DNA from: Acrocarpospora corrugata
GTDB taxonomy: Bacteria > Actinomycetota > Actinomycetes > Streptosporangiales > Streptosporangiaceae
Direction: 5' to 3'
Assembly (NCBI RefSeq): GCF_009687845.1
Contig: NZ_BLAD01000040.1
Coordinates: 205,586-269,585 of the forward strand
Length of the DNA stretch: 64,000 bases
Part shown: positions 15,897-23,493 of the stretch, piece after piece
Layout: each line of letters starts with the position of its first letter
Numbering within the stretch: the stretch's first letter is position 1
Position numbers and translations under genes: made by a program
The notes under the pieces: generated by a model
The model's database searches: none
What the model saw: only the letters and a program-made list of their open reading frames with translations
Told to the model about the DNA's origin: nothing

Positions 15897-17264
15897 GTGA
15901 GCGCCCGCGCCCGGATCGTGGGCTGGATGCTGCTCCTGGTGGCGCTCGCCCTGTCGGTGTCCCTGTTCGCGACCTGGACGATTCTGCTGGCCGGCCTCGA
16001 CGACCGGGTCAACGCCGAACTCCGCAACGAGACCGCCAAACTCCGCTCGTACGCGGCGACCGTGGAGCGCACCGGCTGGACGGTGTCCGAGCTCCTGGAC
16101 TCCTACCTGGCGGTCAACGTGCCCGACCGGTGGGAGACGTTCTTCACCCTGGTCGACGGGCGCGCCGACTCGATCACCGGGATCACTCCCCCGATCCGGC
16201 TGGACCAGGACGAGGAGTTCGTCGGCGTCCTGGCCGAAGCCACCGTGGCCACCGCCGACCGCGTCGACACCGCCGCCGGGACGGTGCGGTACGCCACCAT
16301 TCCGGTGCGGGTGACCGGCGACGACCGTACCGGCCATTTCGTGGTGGCCATCTTCTACGACCGGCATCGCGAGGAGGTGGTCGAGGCGGTCAGGGTGCTC
16401 GCCTCCGCCGCCCTCGCGTCGCTCGCCCTGGCGGGCGGGGCCGGCTGGTTCGTGGCGGGCCGCGTCCTGGCCCCCGTCCGCCTGGTACGGCAGGCCGCCG
16501 CCCAGATCACCGACTCCTCCGACCTGACCCGCCGCCTCACGGTGACCGGCAACGACGACGTGGCCGCGCTGGCGGCCACCTTCAACCACATGCTGGACCG
16601 GCTGGAACGGGCGTTCGCCGCGCAACGCGAGTTCGTCGACGACGCCGGGCACGAGCTGCGCACGCCGATCACGGTGGTTCGCGGGCATCTGGAGCTGATG
16701 GGCGAGGACGACCGGGCCGAGACGCTCGCCCTGGTCGCGGACGAGCTGGCCCGGATGAACCGGATCGTCGAGGACCTGCTCACGCTGGCCAAGGCCGAGC
16801 AGCCGGACTTCCTGAAGCCGGAGGAGGTCGAGCTGGCGGATCTGACGGTGAGCGTGGTGGCGAAGGCGCGGGCGCTCGGGGATCGGCGGTGGCGGGTGGA
16901 GGAGGTGGCCGAGGAGCGGGTGCTCGCGGATCGGCAGCGGTTGACGCAGGCGCTGGTGCAGTTGACGGCGAACGCGGTGCGGCATACCGGGGTGGGGGAT
17001 CTGGTGGCGGTGGGGTCTTCCGTGCGGGATGGGCTGGTACGGCTCTGGGTGCGGGACAGCGGGCCCGGGGTGAGGGCCGAGGATCGGGGGCGGATCTTCG
17101 AGCGGTTCGTGCGGGGCGGGAGCCGTACCGGGGAAGGGGCCGGGTTGGGCCTGGCCATTGTGCGGTCGATCGCGGAAGGGCATGGCGGCACGGTCGGGGT
17201 GGAGGAATCCCCCGGCGGCGGAGCCCTTTTTGTCATGAAATTTCCGGCTAAGGAGGTTGGGTGA
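15897..17264 (+). CDS. Membrane sensor histidine kinase (EnvZ/OmpR-system type)
   Basis: 455 residues: N-terminal TM (about 8-33), extracytoplasmic sensor (about 34-160), second TM (about 165-188), HAMP (about 190-240), and HisKA with His252 in DDAGHELRTPI. The HATPase domain follows (TANAVRHT, RDSGPGV, GEGAGLGLAIV). It phosphorylates the regulator encoded directly downstream, whose GTG overlaps its TGA by 4 bp. Start GTG 15897. Neighbouring acidic envelope proteins and a sortase suggest that it senses an envelope or cation signal; this is inference. Confidence 0.93.
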   Translation: MSARARIVGWMLLLVALALSVSLFATWTILLAGLDDRVNAELRNETAKLRSYAATVERTGWTVSELLDSYLAVNVPDRWETFFTLVDGRADSITGITPPIRLDQDEEFVGVLAEATVATADRVDTAAGTVRYATIPVRVTGDDRTGHFVVAIFYDRHREEVVEAVRVLASAALASLALAGGAGWFVAGRVLAPVRLVRQAAAQITDSSDLTRRLTVTGNDDVAALAATFNHMLDRLERAFAAQREFVDDAGHELRTPITVVRGHLELMGEDDRAETLALVADELARMNRIVEDLLTLAKAEQPDFLKPEEVELADLTVSVVAKARALGDRRWRVEEVAEERVLADRQRLTQALVQLTANAVRHTGVGDLVAVGSSVRDGLVRLWVRDSGPGVRAEDRGRIFERFVRGGSRTGEGAGLGLAIVRSIAEGHGGTVGVEESPGGGALFVMKFPAKEVG

Positions 17265-17923
17265 ATCGCATTCTGATCGCGGAGGACGAGGAGCGGATCG
17301 CGTCCTTCCTGGAGAAAGGCCTCCGTGGCAGCGGATTTGTGACAACGGTGGTGAGTGATGGGCTGGCTGCTTATGAGAACGCCCGCACCGGCGAGTTTGA
17401 CCTGCTCATCCTGGACATCGGTCTACCAGTGAGCGACGGTTTCACCGTGCTACGACGCCTGCGCGAATCCCGGATCGGGATCGCCGTCATCATCCTCACC
17501 GCCCGGGACAGCGTCGTCGACACGGTCGCCGGCTTAGAAGGTGGCGCCGACGACTACATAGCCAAACCTTTCGCCTTCGAAGAACTCCTCGCCCGGGTAC
17601 GGCTCCGCCTGCGCTCCGACCGCCTCCCCGAGGTGACGGTGCTCAAGGCTGGCGAATTGACCCTCGACCTACGCACCCGCCGCGCCCACGCCGCCCACCG
17701 CTCAGTAGACCTGTCCACCCGAGAATTCGCCTTAGCCGAAGTCTTCTTCCGCCACCCCGACCAAGTCCTCACCCGCGAACAACTACTCAGCCACGTCTGG
17801 GGCTTCGACTTCGACCCCGGTTCCAATGTCGTCGACGTCTACGTCCGCTACCTGCGCCGCAAACTAGGCCACGACCGCATCGAAACCGTCCGAGGCACCG
17901 GCTACCGCCTGCGCGCCCAATAA
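17261..17923 (+). CDS. OmpR-family response regulator
   Basis: A 220-residue regulator: receiver domain with EDE acidic pocket near residue 8, phosphoacceptor Asp52 (LLILDIGLPVSDGF), Thr in IILTARD and Lys in YIAKPF. The C-terminal winged helix has STREFALAEVFFRHPDQVLTREQLLSHVWG and VDVYVRYLRRKLG. GTG 17261 follows AAGGAGG. The inverted and 11-bp-phased repeats at 15572 and 17940 are the likely binding sites, so it would control its own operon and the Asp-rich protein/sortase operon. From about 17520 on, codon use changes to C/A-ending codons, unlike the kinase. Confidence 0.93.
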   Translation: MNRILIAEDEERIASFLEKGLRGSGFVTTVVSDGLAAYENARTGEFDLLILDIGLPVSDGFTVLRRLRESRIGIAVIILTARDSVVDTVAGLEGGADDYIAKPFAFEELLARVRLRLRSDRLPEVTVLKAGELTLDLRTRRAHAAHRSVDLSTREFALAEVFFRHPDQVLTREQLLSHVWGFDFDPGSNVVDVYVRYLRRKLGHDRIETVRGTGYRLRAQ

Positions 17924-17939
17924 AACCCGCCAAAAGCCC

Positions 17940-17968
17940 GGTGAGAACCCTCTCACCAAGCCCTCACG
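17940..17968 (+). promoter_or_regulatory. Matching operator upstream of the Asp-rich protein/sortase operon
   Basis: A perfect inverted repeat GGTGAGA-ACCC-TCTCACC (17940-17957) with a further half-site CCTCACG starting 11 bp after TCTCACC (17962-17968). It shares the TGAGA-N4-TCTCA core and the 11-bp phasing with 15572-15600. It lies 16 bp after the regulator's stop and 69 bp before the next start. Confidence 0.6.
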
Positions 17969-18036
17969 GTCACCCCACCCCACTCCCGAATCCTGGAATC
18001 AGCCGCGAAAAGCGCCCAACCTTCCAGGAGCCGACA

Positions 18037-18555
18037 ATGACCGAAACCCTGCGCCCCACCCTCCTCGCCATGGCCCTCGCCCTGGGCCTGACCACGACCA
18101 CAGCCGCCCTCACCTACCCCGCCCAGGCGGCCCCTCTCTCATCGATCACCGCCGCCGACGATGACGATGACGACGACCGCGATGACGACGACCGCGATGA
18201 CGGTGACGGTGACGACGATGACGACCGGCCCCAGGGCGGCGTCGACACGGGACTGGGCGCGACCAGCGACGACGATGACGACGACCGCCCGAGTGGCGGC
18301 GTGGACACCGGGATGGGCGCCACCAGCGACGACGACGATGACGACGACCGCCCGAGCGGTGGAGTCGACACCGGTAAGGGTGGATCTGCCGGGGTGAGTG
18401 ATGACGATGAGCAGCCGAACGGTGGTGTCGAGACCGGGCTCGGTGGTGCGGCCGAGGATGGGACGTCGGCGCTGGTTCCGCTGGGGCTGGCGGGGGCGGC
18501 CATGATCGCCGGTGGCGGGTTCTGGCTGCGGCGCAAGTTCAGCGCGGAGAGCTGA
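18037..18555 (+). CDS. Asp-rich repeat surface protein, candidate sortase substrate
   Basis: 172 residues: signal peptide (cleavage near YPAQAA), then four degenerate repeats of an Asp run plus RPxGGVDTGxGATS. A C-terminal hydrophobic segment (VPLGLAGAAMIAGGGFWL) and a basic tail (RRKFSAES) complete it. The tail has the layout of a cell-wall sorting signal, but there is no LPxTG; ALVPLG precedes the membrane segment. A class F sortase gene follows 2 bp later. The acidic repeats may bind Ca2+ or other cations. ATG 18037 has CAGGAG 6 bp upstream. No Pfam family is recognised. Confidence 0.8.
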   Translation: MTETLRPTLLAMALALGLTTTTAALTYPAQAAPLSSITAADDDDDDDRDDDDRDDGDGDDDDDRPQGGVDTGLGATSDDDDDDRPSGGVDTGMGATSDDDDDDDRPSGGVDTGKGGSAGVSDDDEQPNGGVETGLGGAAEDGTSALVPLGLAGAAMIAGGGFWLRRKFSAES

Positions 18556-18557
18556 TC

Positions 18558-19154
18558 ATGGGAACCCGTACCCTGCGAGGGGCCGTGACCCTGGCCGGTG
18601 CCGCGCTTGTCACGATCGGCTGCGGCGGCGACGCCTCCGCGGCCGATGTCCCGGCCAGTGTGCCGGCCAGTGTGCCACGGGCCGGGACCGTGCAGCCGGT
18701 GGCCGCCCCCAAGAAGGACGTCGCCGACCCGGTCAGGCTGAGCATCCCGGCCATCGGCGTCTCGACCAAGGTGATCGCTCTCCCGCTGGACCGCAACGGC
18801 CGCCTGGTCGCCCCCCGCCAGTTCGACCGCGTCGGCTGGAACAAGGCGGGCCCCGAACCCGGCGAGAAGGGCGTGTCCGTCATCGCCGGGCACGTCGACT
18901 CCAAGACCGGCCCCGCCGTCTTCTACCGCCTCCGCCAGCTCACCAAGGGCGACCGCATCCACGTCCACCGCGAGGACGGCACGAAAGCCACCTTCACCGT
19001 CCAGCGTGTCGCCCGCTACCCGAAGAACCGCATCCCCGACAGCGTCGTCTACCACGCCGGATCCGGCACCCACCTCCGGCTGATCACCTGCGGCGGCACG
19101 TTCGACCGCTCCCGCGGCAGCTACCGCGACAACATCGTGGTCTTCGCCCGCTGA
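18558..19154 (+). CDS. Class F sortase
   Basis: 198 residues with the sortase triad: His112 in AGHVDS, Cys178 in LITCGG and Arg190 in SYRDNIVV. The class F hallmark RLSIPAIGVSTKV starts the domain. The N-terminus has a hydrophobic stretch ending VTIGC, a possible lipobox, so it is membrane-anchored outside the cell. It would cleave a sorting motif and join proteins to cell wall or to each other; the natural substrates of class F enzymes are poorly known. The gene is coupled to the Asp-rich protein (2-bp gap; GGAGAG upstream of ATG), making that protein the likely partner. Confidence 0.9.
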   Translation: MGTRTLRGAVTLAGAALVTIGCGGDASAADVPASVPASVPRAGTVQPVAAPKKDVADPVRLSIPAIGVSTKVIALPLDRNGRLVAPRQFDRVGWNKAGPEPGEKGVSVIAGHVDSKTGPAVFYRLRQLTKGDRIHVHREDGTKATFTVQRVARYPKNRIPDSVVYHAGSGTHLRLITCGGTFDRSRGSYRDNIVVFAR

Positions 19155-19163
19155 CCAGCCGAC

Positions 19164-19199
19164 CAGGATCGCCGGCGCACCCCCGCGCCGGCGATCCTG
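19164..19199 (+). terminator. Strong terminator after the sortase gene
   Basis: A perfect 15-bp GC-rich stem (CAGGATCGCCGGCGC, 19164-19178, with its complement at 19185-19199) with a 6-nt loop, 10 bp after the stop codon. There is no U-tract. Confidence 0.75.
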
Positions 19200-19297
19200 C
19201 CGCGTCCTCCCGACGACCCCGCCACCCCGCGCCCGCGCCGGTCGACCGGCCGAACTGACACAGGCTTCCGCGTCCTCTTGACGACCCCGCCACCCCG
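19200..19297. repeat. Duplicated 30-bp direct repeat upstream of the DHA operon
   Basis: A 30-bp sequence (starting CCGCGTCCTC and ending GCCACCCCG) occurs at 19200-19229 and 19268-19297 with two differences. Copy one has CC where copy two has TT, and that TT forms the TTGACG -35 of the operon promoter. The 38 bp between copies contain no gene. Confidence 0.6.
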
Positions 19298-19336
19298 ATT
19301 TAACGTCAGTGAAATCCTGTTCGACATTGTCGAACA
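19278..19336 (+). promoter_or_regulatory. Promoter and IclR-type operator of the DHA/glycerol operon
   Basis: TTGACG (19278-19283), a 17-bp spacer and TAACGT (19301-19306) form a well-spaced promoter. Just downstream is a perfect 19-bp palindrome TGTTCGACA-T-TGTCGAACA (19318-19336), where a repressor would block initiation. A similar sequence overlaps the promoter of the IclR gene at 23012-23030, pointing to that regulator. Confidence 0.68.
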
Positions 19337-19363
19337 ACGTTCACGTCAGTTCTGGACGGTGTC

Positions 19364-20128
19364 ATGAGCGACTCACCCACCACCCCCCAGAAGCTCCTCG
19401 CCGAACTCCTGGGCACCGCCTTCCTCGTGTACGTCGGCGCCGGTTCGGCCGCCGCCACCGGCGTCATCGCCGCCGGCACCAAAGTGCCCTTCTCGATGGC
19501 CCAGCTCGGGGTGATCAGCTTCGCGTTCATGCTGGTCATCGTGGGCACCGTGTACGCCATCGGCCACATCTCGGGCGGCCACATCAACCCGGCCGTCACC
19601 CTCGCCCTGGCCGCGACCGGCCGCTTCCCGTGGCGCGAGGTCCCCGGCTACGTCGCCGCCCAGGTCGCCGGCGCGGTCACCGGCGCGCTGGCCATCTTCG
19701 TGACCCTGGGCGCCGACGCCGCGAAGGCCGCCGGCGGCGGCGTCACCACGTACGCGGCCGAGACCGGTTTCCTGCGCGGCACCCTGATCGAGGCGATCGG
19801 CACCTTCATGCTGGTCTTCGTGATCTTCGGGGTGATCGACCGCCGGGCCGTGCCCGGCTGGGCTCCGATGGCGATCGGCTCCATCGTCTTCGCGATCATC
19901 ATCATCGTCGGCCCCGCCACCGGCGCCGCCATCAATCCGGCCCGCTATGTCGGCCCGTTCCTGGTGACCGCGCTGTTCGGCGGCACGGTCGCCTGGGACC
20001 AGTTCCCCGCGTACCTGATCGGCGATTTCGCCGGCGGCCTGCTCGGCGCGCTGGCCTACCTGGCGCTTGCCGTCACCCGCCCCAGGGCAGAGGTTGAGAG
20101 CAACACTCCAGTGAGGACGACACCGTGA
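19364..20128 (+). CDS. MIP-family channel (aquaporin/glycerol facilitator)
   Basis: A 254-residue six-helix MIP channel with both half-helix motifs: GGHINPAVT and GAAINPARY. The second NPAR is followed by Tyr rather than the Asp typical of GlpF, so selectivity cannot be fixed from sequence. The operon context (DhaK, DhaL, DhaM) suggests uptake of dihydroxyacetone or glycerol. The final residues overlap the dhaK start (GTGA). ATG 19364 has only a weak GGACGGTG upstream. Confidence 0.9.
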   Translation: MSDSPTTPQKLLAELLGTAFLVYVGAGSAAATGVIAAGTKVPFSMAQLGVISFAFMLVIVGTVYAIGHISGGHINPAVTLALAATGRFPWREVPGYVAAQVAGAVTGALAIFVTLGADAAKAAGGGVTTYAAETGFLRGTLIEAIGTFMLVFVIFGVIDRRAVPGWAPMAIGSIVFAIIIIVGPATGAAINPARYVGPFLVTALFGGTVAWDQFPAYLIGDFAGGLLGALAYLALAVTRPRAEVESNTPVRTTP

Positions 20129-21117
20129 AGAAGCTCATCAACAGCGTCGACTCCGTAGTCACCGACGCACTGACCGGCCTCGCCGCCGCCCACCCCGAAC
20201 TTCGCGTGGACCTCGAAAACAAGATCATATTCAGGGCCGCGGGACCGCGCCCCGGCAAGGTCGGCCTGGTCTCGGGCGGCGGCTCCGGCCACGAACCCCT
20301 GCACGGCGGCTTCGTCGGGTACGGCATGCTCGACGCCGCCTGCCCCGGCGAGGTGTTCACCTCCCCCGTGCCCGACCAGGTGATCGAGGCCACCAAGGGC
20401 GTCGACGGCGGCGCGGGCGTATTACACATCGTCAAGAACTACACCGGCGACGTCTTCAACTTCCAGATGGCCGGGGAGCTCTGCGGCGACGAGGGCGTGG
20501 TGGTCGCCAGCGTGCTCGTCAACGACGACGTCGCGGTGCAGGACTCGCTCTACACGGCGGGCCGCCGCGGCACCGGCGCGACGCTGTTCGTCGAGAAGAT
20601 CGCCGGAGCCCTGGCGGAGACCGGCGCCTCGCTCGCCGAGGTGGCCAGGGTCGGCCGCGAGGTCAACGACCGCAGCCGCTCCTTCGGCGTCGCGCTCACC
20701 TCCTGCACGGTCCCCGCCGCCGGGAAGCCCACCTTCGACCTGGCCGAATCCGAGATCGAACTGGGCATCGGGATCCACGGCGAGCCCGGCAGGACGCGGG
20801 CCGCGCACGCGGAGGCGCGGGAGATCGTCCGGATGGCGATGGACGCGATCAACGACGACCTTCCGCTGTCCGGGGAGGTGCTGGTGCTGGTCAACGGCAT
20901 GGGCGGGACGCCGCTGCTGGAGCTCTACATCGCGTACGCGGAGGTGGCGGCCTATCTCAGGGAGAAGGGCGCGACCGCCGTGCGCAGCCTGGTCGGCAAC
21001 TATGTGACCAGTCTCGATATGCAGGGCTTCTCGGTCACGACATGCGCTCTCACCGACGAGTTCATCCGGCTCTGGGATGCCCCGGTCGAGACGCCGGGCC
21101 TGCGCTGGGGTCGCTGA
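20125..21117 (+). CDS. dhaK: Dihydroxyacetone kinase, substrate-binding subunit DhaK
   Basis: A 330-residue DhaK subunit that binds dihydroxyacetone covalently through His218 (GIGIHGEPG), the same number as in E. coli. GGGSGHEP and [10 protein letters not shown] are conserved. It receives phosphate from DhaL-bound ADP/ATP in the PTS-dependent system. GTG 20125 overlaps the channel gene stop, with GAGGA 7 bp upstream. The 90-bp gap to dhaL contains a hairpin. Confidence 0.95.
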   Translation: MKKLINSVDSVVTDALTGLAAAHPELRVDLENKIIFRAAGPRPGKVGLVSGGGSGHEPLHGGFVGYGMLDAACPGEVFTSPVPDQVIEATKGVDGGAGVLHIVKNYTGDVFNFQMAGELCGDEGVVVASVLVNDDVAVQDSLYTAGRRGTGATLFVEKIAGALAETGASLAEVARVGREVNDRSRSFGVALTSCTVPAAGKPTFDLAESEIELGIGIHGEPGRTRAAHAEAREIVRMAMDAINDDLPLSGEVLVLVNGMGGTPLLELYIAYAEVAAYLREKGATAVRSLVGNYVTSLDMQGFSVTTCALTDEFIRLWDAPVETPGLRWGR

Positions 21118-21132
21118 GCCTCCGCCCGCCAT

Positions 21133-21156
21133 CCGGGACGGCCATGACCGTCCCGG
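21133..21156 (+). terminator. Intercistronic hairpin between dhaK and dhaL
   Basis: CCGGGACGG (21133-21141) pairs with its complement (21148-21156) around a 6-nt loop, 15 bp after the dhaK stop. It may act as a partial terminator or RNA-stability element that sets the DhaK:DhaL ratio. Confidence 0.45.
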
Positions 21157-21207
21157 GTGGGGGCATAACTTGAAATATCGGCTCATTTAGTGATTTGGAG
21201 CAGCCTC

Positions 21208-21840
21208 TTGGACACCTCGTTCTTCGTCGCCTGGATGGAGGAGATCGCGACAGCCGTACAGGCTCAGCGTGATCATCTGACCCAGCTGGACGCCGCCATC
21301 GGAGACGCCGACCATGGTTCCAACCTGGATCGGGGCTTCGGCGAGGTGCGGCGGGCGCTGACCGACTCGCCGCCGCGGACGCCCGGGGGGACGCTGGTGC
21401 TCGCCGGGTCCACGCTGATCCGCAAGGTCGGCGGCGCGTCCGGGCCGCTGTACGGGACGGCGTTCCGGCAGATGGGCAAGTCGATGGGCGAAACTCGGGA
21501 CATCTCGCTGGCCGAACTGTCGGCCGCGCTGGACGCCGCCCTCGCCGGGGTGCAGAAGCTGGGCGCGGCCGTGGAAGGCGACAAGACGATGGTGGACGCG
21601 CTGGCGCCGGCGGTGCGGGCGCTGGCGCAAGCCGTACGGGAAGGGGCGAAGCCCGAGGACGCGCTGAGCGCGGTCGCGGCGGCGGCGCAGGAAGGGGCGA
21701 AGGCCACTATTCCGCTTCAGGCCCGCAAGGGCAGGGCCAGCTACCTGGGCTCCCGCAGCGCCGGGCACGAGGACCCCGGCGCGGCCTCCACCGCCCTGAT
21801 CCTCAGCGCGCTCCGGACGGCGGGATTCCGCACATGGTAG
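21208..21840 (+). CDS. dhaL: Dihydroxyacetone kinase, nucleotide-binding subunit DhaL
   Basis: About 210 residues with the Mg-nucleotide signature DAAIGDADHGSNLDRG and the GGASGPLYG loop. It carries the ADP that DhaM phosphorylates and transfers the phosphate to dihydroxyacetone on DhaK. TTG 21208 (MDTSFFVAWMEEI) is preferred because GGAG lies 7 bp before it. GTG 21190 would add six residues without a ribosome-binding site. It overlaps dhaM by 7 bp. Confidence 0.93.
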   Translation: MDTSFFVAWMEEIATAVQAQRDHLTQLDAAIGDADHGSNLDRGFGEVRRALTDSPPRTPGGTLVLAGSTLIRKVGGASGPLYGTAFRQMGKSMGETRDISLAELSAALDAALAGVQKLGAAVEGDKTMVDALAPAVRALAQAVREGAKPEDALSAVAAAAQEGAKATIPLQARKGRASYLGSRSAGHEDPGAASTALILSALRTAGFRTW

Positions 21841-22217
21841 GCATCGTGCTCATCTCCCACAGCGCCAGGCTCGCCGCCGAAGTCGCCGAACTGGCCGCCC
21901 AGATCGGCGGCCGGGACGTCCCCATCGCCGCCGCCGGCGGCACCGACGACGGCCGCCTCGGCACCAGCATCACCAAGGTCAGCGACGCCATCACCACCGT
22001 CGACCAGGGCGACGGCGTCGTCCTGCTGATGGACCTCGGCAGCGCCGTCCTCACCGCCAGGACCCTGCTCGACGAATCCCCCCACCCCCGGGTGTTCCTG
22101 GCGGACGCCCCTTTCGTGGAAGGCGCCATCTCCGCCCTGGTCACCTCCGGCGCGGGCGCCGACGTCAAAGCCGTCCTCGACGCCGCAGAAGAAGCCCGCC
22201 ACATCGGCAAACTCTGA
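21834..22217 (+). CDS. dhaM: Dihydroxyacetone kinase phosphotransfer subunit DhaM (EIIA domain only)
   Basis: A 127-residue mannose-EIIA-like domain with the phosphorylated His in VLISHSARLA and MDLGSAVLTA. E. coli DhaM is longer and carries fused HPr and EI-like domains. Here only the EIIA domain is present, so a separate HPr must be the phosphate donor. The gene overlaps dhaL and is the last in the operon, 33 bp from the convergent IclR gene. Confidence 0.92.
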   Translation: MVGIVLISHSARLAAEVAELAAQIGGRDVPIAAAGGTDDGRLGTSITKVSDAITTVDQGDGVVLLMDLGSAVLTARTLLDESPHPRVFLADAPFVEGAISALVTSGAGADVKAVLDAAEEARHIGKL

Positions 22218-22218
22218 C

Positions 22219-22278
22219 CTCAGCCATACGCGGAAGTGCTCCCGGGCACTCAGCCATACGCGGAGGTGCTCCTGGGCG
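22219..22278. repeat. 30-bp tandem duplication at the end of the IclR gene
   Basis: A 30-bp unit beginning CTCAGCCATACGCGGA occurs at 22219-22248 and again at 22249-22278 with three substitutions. The second copy contains the last codons and stop of the IclR gene. The first copy lies beyond the stop, in the gap to dhaM. Confidence 0.7.
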
Positions 22279-23011
22279 CCCCCAGATCCCGTGACAGCGC
22301 CCGCCCCGACTCCCGCACCGCCAGCAGCAGATCATTCCGCCGGACCCCCAGCAACCGCTCCGCGGGCCCCACCACCCCGATCGCGCCCGCCACCACCCCA
22401 CCCCTGGTGAACACGGGCGCCGCGATCCCCGCGTCCCCCAGCGCCGCCTCCTGATCCTCCACCGCCATCCCCGTCCGCCGCACCGCCGTGAGCGCCTCCT
22501 CCAACTGCTCCCGGTCCGTACGCGTCTGCCCGGTCAGTTGAACCAGCGGCTCCTCATACAGTTCCTCAATCCTCGGGTGATACGCCGCGATCGCATGCCC
22601 CAGCGCACACGCGTGCCACGGAATCGCCGCCCCCACCTCAAGGATCTGCACCATGTCATCCGGCCGGAACACGTGATGCAACACGATCACCCGCGACCCC
22701 GACAAGGTCGCCACCCACACCGACTCATTGGCCCGCTGCGCCAGCGAATCCGCCCACAACAGACTCCGCGCCCGCAACTCCGACCCATCCAGGTACGCGT
22801 TCCCCAACTGCAACACCGCCGGCCCCAACGCGTACTTCCCCGTCTCCGCGTCCTGAACGACCAGCTCATGCCGCTCCAACGTCCGCAACAACCCATGCAC
22901 CGTCGGCTTCGCCAACCCCACCCGCTCCGAGATCTCGGTAACCCCCAACCGAGGCACCCCCGCCCCCAGAACCCGAAGTATCAACGCCGCCCGCTCAACA
23001 GACTGGATCAC
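22250..23011 (-). CDS. IclR-family repressor of the DHA/glycerol operon
   Basis: About 253 residues: N-terminal winged helix (GVTEISERVGLAKPTVHGLLRTLE) and C-terminal IclR effector domain (about 80-245). GTG 23011 (MIQSVERAALIL) is the normal IclR beginning and sits 6 bp after a CATAAT -10, so the mRNA is probably leaderless. The in-frame start at 23059 would run through that promoter. An imperfect copy of the 19-bp palindrome at 19318 overlaps this -10, implying autoregulation plus control of the channel-dhaKLM operon. The Streptomyces glycerol regulator GylR is also IclR-type. The effector (DHA, glycerol-3-phosphate or other) is unknown. Confidence 0.87.
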   Translation of the reverse strand: MIQSVERAALILRVLGAGVPRLGVTEISERVGLAKPTVHGLLRTLERHELVVQDAETGKYALGPAVLQLGNAYLDGSELRARSLLWADSLAQRANESVWVATLSGSRVIVLHHVFRPDDMVQILEVGAAIPWHACALGHAIAAYHPRIEELYEEPLVQLTGQTRTDREQLEEALTAVRRTGMAVEDQEAALGDAGIAAPVFTRGGVVAGAIGVVGPAERLLGVRRNDLLLAVRESGRALSRDLGAPRSTSAYG

Positions 23012-23030
23012 GTTTCGATTATGCCGAACA
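23012..23030 (-). promoter_or_regulatory. Promoter/operator of the IclR gene
   Basis: On the minus strand TGTTCGGCATAATCGAAAC directly precedes the GTG start. It matches the 19-bp palindrome before the DHA operon at most positions, including TGTTCG and TCGAA. It contains the CATAAT -10 six bases before the start. Confidence 0.55.
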
Positions 23031-23073
23031 CGGTTCACAACCTGAGAATCGAGGGTCAACGCCGCTCTCGTGT

Positions 23074-23493
23074 TCAGCCCTCGGGGTCGGCGATCTCCGT
23101 GACGTGGACGCCGTCCAGGTCATAATCGCTCCACCGGGCCACATCCAGGGTGAGAATCTGGGCCCGCCACAGCCGGGCCAGCATCACGGTGTGCGCATCG
23201 GGCCAGGAGACTGCCGCGCCGAGCCGACCGGCCGCCCTCCCCAATTCGAGCGCGTCGTCGAAATCCCCCAGCGACCCATATATGCCGTTGTCCAACCGGG
23301 CGATGCCGCGCACCGCCGGCAGGAACCCCGTGGGCTCGACCACCTCGGCCGTCACCGAGGCGACCACCAGCGCCGGCACCACCAGCGAGAAGCCTTTCGA
23401 CTCCAGCCCGAAGAGCATGGCGATCAGCGACGCATCGCCCCGGGCGATCTCACTCACCACACTCGAATCCAGCACGAACCCTGTCTCAGACAT
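23074..23493 (-). CDS. PIN-domain toxin (VapC-like)
   Basis: A 139-residue PIN domain: first catalytic Asp in FVLDSSVVSEI, middle acidic residues around FDDALELG, and a late Asp in SWPDAHTVMLA. The layout fits VapC RNases. Its start overlaps the antitoxin stop by 8 bp. Unlike the first PIN gene, its C-terminus looks intact. The target RNA is unknown. Confidence 0.82.
   Translation of the reverse strand: MSETGFVLDSSVVSEIARGDASLIAMLFGLESKGFSLVVPALVVASVTAEVVEPTGFLPAVRGIARLDNGIYGSLGDFDDALELGRAAGRLGAAVSWPDAHTVMLARLWRAQILTLDVARWSDYDLDGVHVTEIADPEG

Noticed and set aside
18470..18555. Canonical LPxTG sorting signal in the Asp-rich protein
   Set aside because: The tail has a TM and basic end, but no LPxTG or close variant is visible; only a non-canonical motif could serve.
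20125..22217. Single-subunit ATP-dependent DHA kinase
   Set aside because: Separate DhaK, DhaL and an EIIA-type DhaM indicate the PTS-dependent form.
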